Assembly (NCBI GenBank): GCA_014763905.1 | Contig: JACXUN010000097.1 | Location: forward strand, 1 to 6,023 | Direction: 5' to 3' | DNA length: 6,023 bases | Origin: Campylobacterales bacterium | GTDB lineage: Bacteria; Campylobacterota; Campylobacteria; Campylobacterales; Sulfurovaceae | Shown: piece by piece, positions 1-5,932 of the stretch | Layout of the letters: every line of letters begins with the position of its first letter | How positions within the stretch are numbered: position 1 is the stretch's first letter | Translations under genes and position numbers: made by a program | The notes under the pieces: generated by a model | The model's database searches: none | The model's input: the letters and a program-made list of their open reading frames with translations, nothing else | What the model was told of the DNA's origin: nothing

Positions 1-94
1 GAATTAGCTACGGCTAGTCCTACGAATTTTGATTTTTCAAATCTTACCTATTTTTAGGCTTCTGTGACTATAATACTCCGTCGAACTCAGGTTA
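1..94 (+). repeat. 94-bp inverted repeat, left arm (R1)
   Basis: Positions 1-94 match the reverse complement of 5907-6000 at 92 of 94 positions. Base x pairs with 6001-x, and the only mismatches are at 67 and 83. The first 60 bases are identical. Read on the plus strand, the unit holds three small inverted repeats in series (TAGC/GCTA at 5-16, GATTT/AAATC at 31-43, CCTA/TAGG at 47-58), then TATAAT at 69-74, then a 20-bp motif that also occurs elsewhere. No terminal inverted repeats or coding capacity are visible inside the unit. The outer edge coincides with the window start, so the repeat may extend further left. It is probably a dispersed intergenic repeat; its family is not recognised. Confidence 0.93.
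69..74 (+). promoter_or_regulatory. Possible -10 element in R1, antisense to the NlpC/P60 gene
   Basis: A perfect TATAAT lies in the same context as the -10 proposed for the reductase gene in the other repeat arm. Here, however, it points rightward into the 3' end of the minus-strand NlpC/P60 gene and has no sense gene downstream. If active it would make an antisense or small RNA starting near position 80. No -35 box is evident. Activity is inferred only from the sequence. Confidence 0.35.
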
Positions 95-97
95 TTA
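78..97 (-). repeat. 20-bp motif, copy 1
   Basis: The minus strand reads TAATAACCTGAGTTCGACGG, identical over all 20 bases to 668-649. It begins 8 bp past the stop codon of the NlpC/P60 gene and overlaps the inner end of the 94-bp repeat. Together with copy 3 it brackets that gene as a same-orientation pair with a period of 571 bp. Function is unknown; an operator, an RNA leader element or a mobile-repeat end are all possible. Confidence 0.8.
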
Positions 98-105
98 AAC
101 CCGTA

Positions 106-576
106 CTAAACCGTAATACGCCGCCCACAGCTGAAGAAACGGCGATACTCTCGCAGCGGGCTGATCACGACACGTTTATGAAATCGGCTGGCATGGATAA
201 ATTTGCCGTTACCCAGATAGATACCGACATGATCGACTAAGGTGCTTTTTTTAGAATGGAAAAAGATCAAATCACCTTTTTTTAGTTGATTTTTAGGAAT
301 TCTCTGTCCTATTTTGGCTTGCTCTCGCGAGATACGCGGAATTTTGATCCCGGTTTCGGCAAAGACCTCTTTGGTAAATCCGGAACAGTCGTATTGATAA
401 GGACCATCACCGCCCCATTTATAGGTTTTACCTAGTTTAGATTTAGCAATTGATTCGATATAGACAGGCAAAAATTTTTTGCTGTAGCTGTATCGAGTTG
501 CTGAGTTGTCAGCATGAAGATATGATAGTAAAAAAGAGAACAGAAAAAAAACTTTCAGTTTTCGTTTCAATAACAT
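106..576 (-). CDS. Secreted NlpC/P60 family peptidoglycan peptidase
   Basis: A 156-residue exported protein. Residues 1-22 form a signal peptide: a basic start (KRK), a hydrophobic stretch FFLFSFLLSYL, and a likely cut after LHA. There is no lipobox cysteine. The rest is a single NlpC/P60 domain with the expected catalytic set: Cys64 in YDCSGF, His116 in DHVGIYLG and His128 in FIHAS. The KGDLIFF strand precedes the first histidine. Family members are cysteine peptidases that cut stem peptides of peptidoglycan, usually next to a D-Glu/diaminopimelate bond, so a periplasmic role in wall remodelling is inferred. No SH3 or LysM substrate-binding domain is present, so it is a minimal member. The ATG at 576 is chosen because GGAGT (585-581) sits 4 bases upstream. 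The gene stands alone, is divergent from ccsBA, and ends in TAG at 108-106. Confidence 0.92.
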   Translation of the reverse strand: MLLKRKLKVFFLFSFLLSYLHADNSATRYSYSKKFLPVYIESIAKSKLGKTYKWGGDGPYQYDCSGFTKEVFAETGIKIPRISREQAKIGQRIPKNQLKKGDLIFFHSKKSTLVDHVGIYLGNGKFIHASRFHKRVVISPLREYRRFFSCGRRITV

Positions 577-580
577 GTTT

Positions 581-600
581 ACTCCGTGGAACTTAGGTTT
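581..600 (-). repeat. 20-bp motif, copy 2 (diverged), containing the NlpC/P60 ribosome binding site
   Basis: The minus strand reads AAACCTAAGTTCCACGGAGT and matches 17 of 20 positions of the equivalent stretch at 94-75 (TAACCTGAGTTCGACGGAGT). Its last bases, GGAGT at 585-581, form the Shine-Dalgarno sequence for the ATG at 576. The motif therefore lies in the leader of this mRNA. It could be a leader element affecting translation, or a repeat that happened to supply a ribosome binding site. Confidence 0.55.
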
Positions 601-620
601 TAAATTTAAAAAAGTCTGAA

Positions 621-626
621 ATTATA
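621..626 (-). promoter_or_regulatory. Probable -10 element for the NlpC/P60 gene
   Basis: TATAAT on the minus strand (626 to 621) lies in an AT-rich stretch 45 bp upstream of the ATG at 576. A start near 614 would give a leader of about 37 nt that contains motif copy 2 and the GGAGT ribosome binding site. No TTGACA-like -35 is seen, which is usual for the main sigma factor of Campylobacterota. Confidence 0.5.
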
Positions 627-648
627 TTGTATAAATCTAAAACTTATC

Positions 649-668
649 CCGTCGAACTCAGGTTATTA
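649..668 (-). repeat. 20-bp motif, copy 3
   Basis: Identical on the minus strand to copy 1 at 97-78 (TAATAACCTGAGTTCGACGG). The match does not extend into the rest of the 94-bp repeat, so the 20-mer is a unit in its own right. It lies just upstream of the NlpC/P60 -10 (23 bp away), a position where an activator or repressor could bind. It also lies between the two divergent promoters. Confidence 0.8.
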
Positions 669-705
669 GTATAACAAATTAAGTTTAAATTAATTTTATT
701 AATTA

Positions 706-724
706 ATGTCCCATTAATGGACAT
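706..724. promoter_or_regulatory. Candidate operator palindrome over the ccsBA promoter
   Basis: The 10-bp perfect palindrome CCATTAATGG (711-720) is extended by ATGT (706-709) and ACAT (721-724), with one unpaired C at 710. The element occupies the -35 region of the ccsBA promoter and ends 4 bp before its -10. This is a typical site for a dimeric transcription factor. No specific regulator is recognised. Confidence 0.35.
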
Positions 725-728
725 TGGC

Positions 729-734
729 TATAAT
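729..734 (+). promoter_or_regulatory. Probable -10 element of the ccsBA promoter
   Basis: TATAAT preceded by TTGGC lies 24 bp before the ATG at 759. A start site near 741 would leave a short leader of about 18 nt. The GGCTATAAT context is shared with the promoter in the right repeat arm. The -35 region (706-711) does not match TTGACA. The ribosome binding site is GGAG at 750-753, 5 bases before the ATG. Confidence 0.6.
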
Positions 735-758
735 CCTTCAAAAAAGTATGGAGTTTGA

Positions 759-3700
759 ATGCTAAATAAAGTATTGTCAATGAGAGTTGCCGTGGTCGTA
801 CTCTTTCTCTTTGGGGTTGTGATTGGATTGGCAACCTTTATAGAGAATGACTATGGTACCCAAACTGCCAGAGCCTTAATCTATTCGGCTCAATGGTTTG
901 AGTTTTTTCTACTCTTTTTTATTTTGGTTTTGCTTTACAATATCGTAAGATACAAGAGTTATAAAAAAGCCAAACTATCGGTTTTTATTTTTCATATCGC
1001 TTTCTTGGTTATCGGTATTGGAGCAGCTATCACCCGTTATATCGGATATGAAGGGGTGATGCATATTCGTGAAGGAGCCAGCAGTAGTACGATGGTTTCT
1101 GATGTGAAAGTGCTTCAGATTGATGCTCGTAAAGGTGAACAACAGGCAAGTTTTGAATCCTCTTACTTTTTCTCTTCATTGACTAAAGAGAGTGCCAGCA
1201 ATCTATTTTATAATATAGTTAGAATCGTTTTTCCTGAAAATCGTATCAATGAGAGACTCCAAGTCGGGGATCAATCGGTTAATGTTGAATTGCTTCAATA
1301 CTATCCAAGTGCGGTTCAGCAGTATGTGCCTGATCCGGAAAATGGAAAGAAGGTGATCGCCCTCAAAATTAGCAGTGGAATGAAAGGGCAAGATGTCTAT
1401 TTAAGTAAAGGCGAAACGTATACGGCTGACAACCTTGTCGTCAGCTTTGACAAATCTGAATCGTATGCGGAGGGTAAAACCTACTTTAGCATTACCGATC
1501 GTGACGGTCAACTGCAAGTTCAAACCGACTTTGATCTCCAAACCCTTTCGATGGATACGCAAGAGGAGGCAAACCTAACCAAAGGTCTCAACACACTAGA
1601 AAAACGAAAACTTTACCGGTTTGACGGTAATATGCTGGTACTTAAAGATGTGTATGAAAAAGCCTCCAAATCGTACAGCAGCAGTTCGCTTAAAACTGAA
1701 TTGGGCAAACCGGAGTTGGCGACTTTCAAAGTAACAGTCGGGGATCAATCCCAAGAGGTGAATCTATTGGCGTATAGCGGCAGAGTGGGGGAGCCGGAGA
1801 TTGTTACGCTGAATGGAGTCGAGGTGATGTTAAGTTTGGGAGCCAAAGTAATTGATCTGCCTTTTTCATTAAAACTGTTGGACTTTCAGTTAGAGCGGTA
1901 TCCGGGATCAAACTCTCCCTCTTCCTATGCGAGTGAGGTAGAATTAACCGATAAAGAGCAGGGGATTGAATCGATGCCGTTTCGTATCTATATGAACCAT
2001 GTACTGGATCACCGCAACTATCGATTCTTCCAATCTTCGTTCGATACGGATGAGCAGGGGACGATTCTTTCGGTCAATCACGATCCGGGAACCTTGCCGA
2101 CCTATATCGGATATCTATTGCTGACGATCGGAATGATTTGGAATATCTTTGCCCGAAACGGACGGCTGCAGCAGCTTTGGCGGGGAGCGAAGAAACTGCA
2201 AGAGACGGCGATAATGGTAGCCGTAGCGTTTTTGATTTTTGGAACAACAACTACGGTTCAAGCAGCAGGATTAGAAGCCGATGAGCCGACACAACAGCAG
2301 ATTGACAGCTATGATTCGGCGATCGTCGAACGCTTTGGCAGACTCGTCGTTCAAAGTCACGGCGGGCGAATGAAACCGATCGATACTTTGGCACATGAGG
2401 TGGTTTCTAAACTTTCAGGCAAAAGTGCGATTTATGGGGTAGAGCCTGCTGAAATTTTCTTGGGTATGACGGTTGATCCGAAATTTTATCAGACTCTTCC
2501 GATGATCAAGATTACCCATCCGCAGATCGCACTGGATATCGGATTGGATGAAGATACTAAATATGCCAAATTTACCGACTTTTTCGAGAATCAGACCCAT
2601 GAGTATAAACTGATCAATCAAGTAAATGAAGCATCTCGTAAAAAACCGTTGGAGAAGAGCAAATACGACAAAGAGTTAGTCAATGTCGATGAACGGGTCA
2701 ATGTTGCCTATATGGTCTATAGCGGTACACTGTTTCAGATCTATCCGGTACCGGGTGATACCAATAATAAATGGATGAATCCTCAAGAAGCGATTGAAAA
2801 GCTCCCAAAAGAGATGGCAGATATGACTCGGGTCATGACGGTGCATCTGTTCCAAGGATTGGCATACGGCAGTGAAGATAACAACTGGAGCAAAGCCGAT
2901 CAAGCGATTCATCTGGTTGAACTCTACCAGAATAAATTCGGTTCTGAGGTACTGCCTTCGCCGACGCACATAGAGATGGAGATTAGGTACAATCAATTGG
3001 GACTTTTTGCTAAATTGGTACCGCTCTATTTATTGGTAGGGATTCTATTATTGATTTTTGCGTTTATCAATGTGATCAAGCCAAGATTTTCATTAACGTG
3101 GGTCATGCGTATCGCATGGATTGTGACCATTATCGGTTTTGTCCTGCATATTATCGGATTGGGAATGCGTTGGTATATTGCCGGACATGCTCCTTGGTCT
3201 AATTCGTATGAATCGATTGTCTTTATCGCTGCATCGACGGTTATGGCAGGGCTTTTCTTTGCGAGAAAGTCACCGTTTACGCTTGCCGCAACGACGATTT
3301 TAGCAGGTATTACGATGGGCGTAGCCCATATGAACTTTATCAACCCGGAGATTACCAACTTGGTTCCGGTGCTTAAATCCTACTGGTTGATGATTCATGT
3401 GGCGACCATTATCTCCGGTGACGGTTTCTTAGGTTTGGGGTCTATTCTTTCTCTATTGGTATTGATCCTCTTTATTATCCGAGGCAAAGGTGAAGATAAT
3501 ATTGATCGATCGATCAAAGAGTTGACCAAGATTGCCGAGATGAGTCTCATTGTCGGGCTTTTCCTCATGACGGTCGGAAACTTTCTTGGCGGAATCTGGG
3601 CAAACGAGAGCTGGGGACGCTACTGGGGCTGGGACTCCAAAGAGACCTGGGCGGCGGTAACGATTCTGATCTATGCATCGGTGTTGCATTTACGATTTAT

Positions 3701-3914
3701 TCCCAAATTCAACAACCCATTTGTCTTTAATGTTGCTTCGACATGGGCATATAGCACGGTCTTGATGACCTATTTTGGGGTGAACTATTACCTATCAGGA
3801 TTGCATTCCTATGCGGCGGGAGAACCGGTACCGATTCCGGTTTGGGTCTATTACGGGGTAGCAGGACTCTTCGCAGTGACGGTTTTAGCTGCATTCAATA
3901 GACGATTGAAATGA
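759..3914 (+). CDS. ccsBA: Fused cytochrome c synthetase CcsBA (System II cytochrome c biogenesis)
   Basis: A 1051-residue membrane protein that carries heme across the inner membrane and attaches it to the CXXCH cysteines of apocytochromes c. The N-terminal half is CcsB/ResB-like: membrane segments near 8-25, 45-64 and 73-92, a large extracytoplasmic region to about 445, and a segment at 448-465. A further segment near 484-500 ends in VQAAG and resembles a signal peptide. A soluble region of about 250 residues follows. The CcsA half starts near 750 and has APWSNSYE (811-818) and the tryptophan-rich WWD heme-handling motif at 952-965, WGRYWGWDSKETWA. Four histidines fit the known heme ligands: His79 and His977 within the membrane, His880 and His1016 on the outer side. 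The 97- and 39-residue gaps between the last three equal those I recall for the Helicobacter hepaticus enzyme. The ATG at 759 has GGAG 5 bases upstream. The gene looks intact. No cytochrome or thioredoxin partner gene lies nearby. Confidence 0.97.
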   Translation: MLNKVLSMRVAVVVLFLFGVVIGLATFIENDYGTQTARALIYSAQWFEFFLLFFILVLLYNIVRYKSYKKAKLSVFIFHIAFLVIGIGAAITRYIGYEGVMHIREGASSSTMVSDVKVLQIDARKGEQQASFESSYFFSSLTKESASNLFYNIVRIVFPENRINERLQVGDQSVNVELLQYYPSAVQQYVPDPENGKKVIALKISSGMKGQDVYLSKGETYTADNLVVSFDKSESYAEGKTYFSITDRDGQLQVQTDFDLQTLSMDTQEEANLTKGLNTLEKRKLYRFDGNMLVLKDVYEKASKSYSSSSLKTELGKPELATFKVTVGDQSQEVNLLAYSGRVGEPEIVTLNGVEVMLSLGAKVIDLPFSLKLLDFQLERYPGSNSPSSYASEVELTDKEQGIESMPFRIYMNHVLDHRNYRFFQSSFDTDEQGTILSVNHDPGTLPTYIGYLLLTIGMIWNIFARNGRLQQLWRGAKKLQETAIMVAVAFLIFGTTTTVQAAGLEADEPTQQQIDSYDSAIVERFGRLVVQSHGGRMKPIDTLAHEVVSKLSGKSAIYGVEPAEIFLGMTVDPKFYQTLPMIKITHPQIALDIGLDEDTKYAKFTDFFENQTHEYKLINQVNEASRKKPLEKSKYDKELVNVDERVNVAYMVYSGTLFQIYPVPGDTNNKWMNPQEAIEKLPKEMADMTRVMTVHLFQGLAYGSEDNNWSKADQAIHLVELYQNKFGSEVLPSPTHIEMEIRYNQLGLFAKLVPLYLLVGILLLIFAFINVIKPRFSLTWVMRIAWIVTIIGFVLHIIGLGMRWYIAGHAPWSNSYESIVFIAASTVMAGLFFARKSPFTLAATTILAGITMGVAHMNFINPEITNLVPVLKSYWLMIHVATIISGDGFLGLGSILSLLVLILFIIRGKGEDNIDRSIKELTKIAEMSLIVGLFLMTVGNFLGGIWANESWGRYWGWDSKETWAAVTILIYASVLHLRFIPKFNNPFVFNVASTWAYSTVLMTYFGVNYYLSGLHSYAAGEPVPIPVWVYYGVAGLFAVTVLAAFNRRLK

Positions 3915-3916
3915 CG

Positions 3917-3997
3917 GTAGGTCGGGTTCCCCTGATCCCGACATGAATTTGATATACCGTTTAATATTTTTGTCGGGATGAGAGCAACCCGACCTAC
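3917..3997. repeat. Inverted pair of REP sequences (REPIN-like element)
   Basis: Two 26-nt REP-type units face each other. The left one is GTAG (3917-3920) followed by an imperfect palindrome with stem GTCGGGTT/ATCCCGAC (3921-3942). The right one, on the minus strand, is GTAG (3997-3994) with the same stem (3993-3972) and a different loop. They are separated by 29 bp of AT-rich DNA. The outer 12 bases, GTAGGTCGGGTT and AACCCGACCTAC, are perfectly complementary, so the whole 81 bp can fold into one long hairpin. A GTAG head plus palindrome is the hallmark of REP sequences moved by RAYT (TnpA-REP, Y1 tyrosine) transposases. The element starts 2 bp after the ccsBA stop codon and ends 14 bp before the NUDIX start, so it may limit read-through or stabilise the ccsBA mRNA end. 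No RAYT gene is in the window. Confidence 0.85.
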
Positions 3998-4011
3998 ACA
4001 CAAGGATAAAA

Positions 4012-4758
4012 ATGTTAACCGCCAAAGAAGACAGATACAACGGTTTGATTGTCAATATCGAAACCATTGACAAAAGTATTTCAAAATTTGAACAAGCCCT
4101 CATTCAGCTCCTCCACGAGGCACAACAAGATCAAAAAAACCTCATTTGGCTCGATCTCACGACCGATCAGGGACAACATATCGCCATTGCAACCCATCTT
4201 GGCTTCACCTTCCACAACTGCGAATCCCATCGTATCACACTGGTGTATCGGGTCAAACCGGATGCCTATATCCCCGTTCCGCCAACCCATACCATCGGTG
4301 TCGGAGCGGTCGTGATCAATGACAAAAATGAACTCCTCATGGTGAGAGACCGCATCCACACCTCCAGCTCCCTCTATAAACTCCCCGGCGGGATGCTCGA
4401 ACACGCCGAAGAGTTAGCCAAAACCGTTGAACGCGAAGTCTACGAAGAGGCCGGCATCGTTGCGACGATAAACAAGATCGTCGGATTCCTCAACTCCCAC
4501 CCCTTTATGTATGGCAAGTCCAATATCTATGCCATCTTCCAACTCACTGCCCAAAGCTATGAGATCGATATCCAAGACACCAACGAAATCGAAGAGGCAA
4601 TCTGGATGGATATCGATGCCTTTTTCGCTCATGACAAAATGTCGGTGTTTCAAAAAAGCATCGTCCATTTTGCGTTGGAAAATGAGGGGATGCAGTTGGT
4701 TAATTTCGAGCAGGATTTGAAGAAATGCGGGCAGAAGCATATTGAGTTTTATGCGTAG
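4012..4758 (+). CDS. NUDIX hydrolase with NUDT6-like N-terminal domain
   Basis: A 248-residue soluble protein. Residues 127-149 contain a complete NUDIX box, G-x5-E-x7-REVYEEAGI (Gly127, Glu133, Arg141, Glu142, Glu145, Glu146), so the metal-binding residues are intact. The family hydrolyses nucleoside diphosphates linked to another group; the substrate here is unknown. The first 90 or so residues resemble the pre-NUDIX domain of human NUDT6 and several plant NUDT proteins: LIWLDL (44-49), a THLGFTFHNCESHRITLVYR stretch (61-80), and the junction HTIGVGAVVIN (93-103). The ATG at 4012 is preceded by AGGA (4003-4006), 5 bases away. Codons in the first 215 or so residues end often in C, while the last 25 codons use TTG, GAG and GGG more. 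No promoter is obvious between the REP pair and the start, so it may rely on read-through from ccsBA or on a weak promoter inside the REP spacer (TTTAATATTTTT). Confidence 0.93.
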   Translation: MLTAKEDRYNGLIVNIETIDKSISKFEQALIQLLHEAQQDQKNLIWLDLTTDQGQHIAIATHLGFTFHNCESHRITLVYRVKPDAYIPVPPTHTIGVGAVVINDKNELLMVRDRIHTSSSLYKLPGGMLEHAEELAKTVEREVYEEAGIVATINKIVGFLNSHPFMYGKSNIYAIFQLTAQSYEIDIQDTNEIEEAIWMDIDAFFAHDKMSVFQKSIVHFALENEGMQLVNFEQDLKKCGQKHIEFYA

Positions 4759-4775
4759 GTTCGATTTTATCGAAC
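4759..4775. other. Small perfect hairpin after the NUDIX stop codon
   Basis: GTTCGAT and ATCGAAC are perfect 7-bp arms around a 3-nt loop, starting at the base after the TAG stop (4756-4758). There is no run of T on either side, so it is not a standard intrinsic terminator. It could still help end or protect transcripts between the two convergent genes. The rest of the 105-bp gap shows nothing definite. Confidence 0.45.
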
Positions 4776-4863
4776 ACTTAATCCAAAGTCTTAGTCAACC
4801 CAATCCTGAAATCGATAAGCTTATGTCTGTTATCTGTCTGAAGGCTGAGAAGATGTTGAAGTT

Positions 4864-5880
4864 TTACCCCATCGGATACAAAATCCCCTCATGTACCTTA
4901 TCACAAGCCTGCAAAACCTCTTTACTCAATGTCAAATCCATCGCCTTCAAAATCGGTTCCAACTGCTCTGCTGAAGTGGCTCCGATAATCGTCGAAGCGA
5001 CGAAATCAAACTGCTTTGACCATGCGGTGGCTAGGGTGACGGGATGGATACCGGCTGCTTTGGCGATTTCGATATACTGAGCCGTAGAGGCTAGGGTTTT
5101 CTCATTGAGGAAACGGGCTGCCATGAGGCGTTGGCGTTTGTTGGGGGATTGGATATAGTCGGCGAAGCGTCCTTTGGCATGGGGGTCGAGATTGTATTTG
5201 CCGCTGAGTACACCGCCGGCTAATGGGGAGTAGGGGAGCAGGGAAATATGTTCTTTTTGACAAACCGTACTCAACTCATCCAAGAAACGTCGATTGAGTA
5301 GGGAGAAGTTGTTCTGTATCGATTGGAATTTGGCGTAGCCGTGCTGTTCGCTTTTCATTAGGGCTTTGGTGGTTCCGTAAGCGGTATCGTTGGAGGTGCC
5401 GATATAGCGGACTTTGCCGCTGCGTACGAGACGATCAAAGGCTTCGAGTGACTCTTCGATCGGGATCAGCGTATCGGGCCAGTGCATCTGATAGAGATCG
5501 ATATAGTCCGTCCGAAGTCGTTTGAGACTTCCGTCGACGGCTCGTTCGATATGAAAACGGTCGATGGCGGTATAGCCGTGACGAATTGGCGGGACGAACC
5601 AGCCGTTGGCGGCTCCGGCGACTTTGGTAGCGATAATGAGAGAATCACGCGGTTTATCTGCCATCCACTCACCAACCATCGTTTCGGTCAGACCTGCCAG
5701 TTTGGCTGTGGGCGGTACCGGATAGAGTTCAGCGGTATCAAAGAAATTGATACCCGATTCATAAGCTCGATCCATAATTTGAAAGGCAGATTGTTTGTCG
5801 GCTTGGGTACCAAAAGTCATAGTTCCCAAACAGATGGGGCTGACCCGCAGACCGGATCGACCGATATAGCGGTAATTCAT
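4864..5880 (-). CDS. Aldo/keto reductase, Tas-like
   Basis: A 338-residue cytosolic NADPH-dependent oxidoreductase of the aldo/keto reductase superfamily (TIM barrel). The catalytic tetrad is visible: Asp48 and Tyr53 in FFDTAELYP, Lys86 in ATKVAG and His133 in QMHWP. The C-terminal STIIGATSAEQL (296-307) fits the cofactor phosphate-binding region. AELYPVPP, GLTETMVGEW and an end close to HEGILYP resemble E. coli Tas (346 residues), so the protein appears full length. The physiological substrate cannot be read from the sequence. The ATG at 5880 is preferred because GAGG (5890-5887) lies 6 bases upstream and the protein then begins with the typical MNYRYIGRSGLRVSP. An upstream GTG at 5937 would add 19 residues, but it overlaps the probable promoter and has no family-like sequence. 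The gene converges on the NUDIX gene, and its promoter lies in the 94-bp repeat. Confidence 0.94.
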   Translation of the reverse strand: MNYRYIGRSGLRVSPICLGTMTFGTQADKQSAFQIMDRAYESGINFFDTAELYPVPPTAKLAGLTETMVGEWMADKPRDSLIIATKVAGAANGWFVPPIRHGYTAIDRFHIERAVDGSLKRLRTDYIDLYQMHWPDTLIPIEESLEAFDRLVRSGKVRYIGTSNDTAYGTTKALMKSEQHGYAKFQSIQNNFSLLNRRFLDELSTVCQKEHISLLPYSPLAGGVLSGKYNLDPHAKGRFADYIQSPNKRQRLMAARFLNEKTLASTAQYIEIAKAAGIHPVTLATAWSKQFDFVASTIIGATSAEQLEPILKAMDLTLSKEVLQACDKVHEGILYPMG

Positions 5881-5906
5881 AGTTGACCTCGCAATCGTTT
5901 CTCTAT

Positions 5907-5926
5907 TAACCTGAGTTTGACGGAGT
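5907..5926 (+). repeat. 20-bp motif, copy 4
   Basis: The plus strand reads TAACCTGAGTTTGACGGAGT, one mismatch from the 94-75 copy (TAACCTGAGTTCGACGGAGT). It forms the inner end of the right 94-bp repeat. Relative to the reductase gene it lies just downstream of the -10, covering the expected transcription start and the first part of the leader. That placement would suit a repressor site or an RNA leader element. Confidence 0.75.
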
Positions 5927-5932
5927 ATTATA
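5927..5932 (-). promoter_or_regulatory. Probable -10 element for the aldo/keto reductase gene
   Basis: TATAAT on the minus strand (5932 to 5927), preceded by TGTGGC, lies 46 bp before the ATG at 5880. A start near 5920 would give a leader of about 40 nt with GAGG as ribosome binding site. The upstream DNA has T-rich blocks (as in TTTTGATTTTTCAA) rather than a -35 box, as expected for Campylobacterota. The promoter is wholly inside the 94-bp repeat. Confidence 0.6.

Noticed and set aside
78..668. Integron gene cassette around the NlpC/P60 gene
   Set aside because: The 20-bp motif lacks the paired core sites (GTTRRRY and RYYYAAC) and the folded structure expected of attC, and no integrase is present.
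2676..2996. Minus-strand open frames inside ccsBA (also 1203-1391, 2415-2621, 3026-3358, 3453-3689)
   Set aside because: They are antisense to a well-supported gene, have no family motifs, and show no convincing ribosome binding sites.
3917..3997. CRISPR repeats or a standard intrinsic terminator
   Set aside because: There are only two units, inverted rather than tandem, and there is no T-run directly after the outer stem; the GTAG heads fit REP sequences better.
3885..4103. Minus-strand open frame of 72 codons across the REP pair
   Set aside because: It runs through the palindromic element and into the start of the NUDIX gene; the frame is a by-product of the repeat.
4759..4775. Rho-independent terminator
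   Set aside because: The stem is only 7 bp, AT-containing, and has no T-tract on either strand.
5482..5886. 134-codon plus-strand open frame opposite the reductase gene
   Set aside because: It is the complement of a gene with an intact catalytic tetrad and has no recognisable domain.
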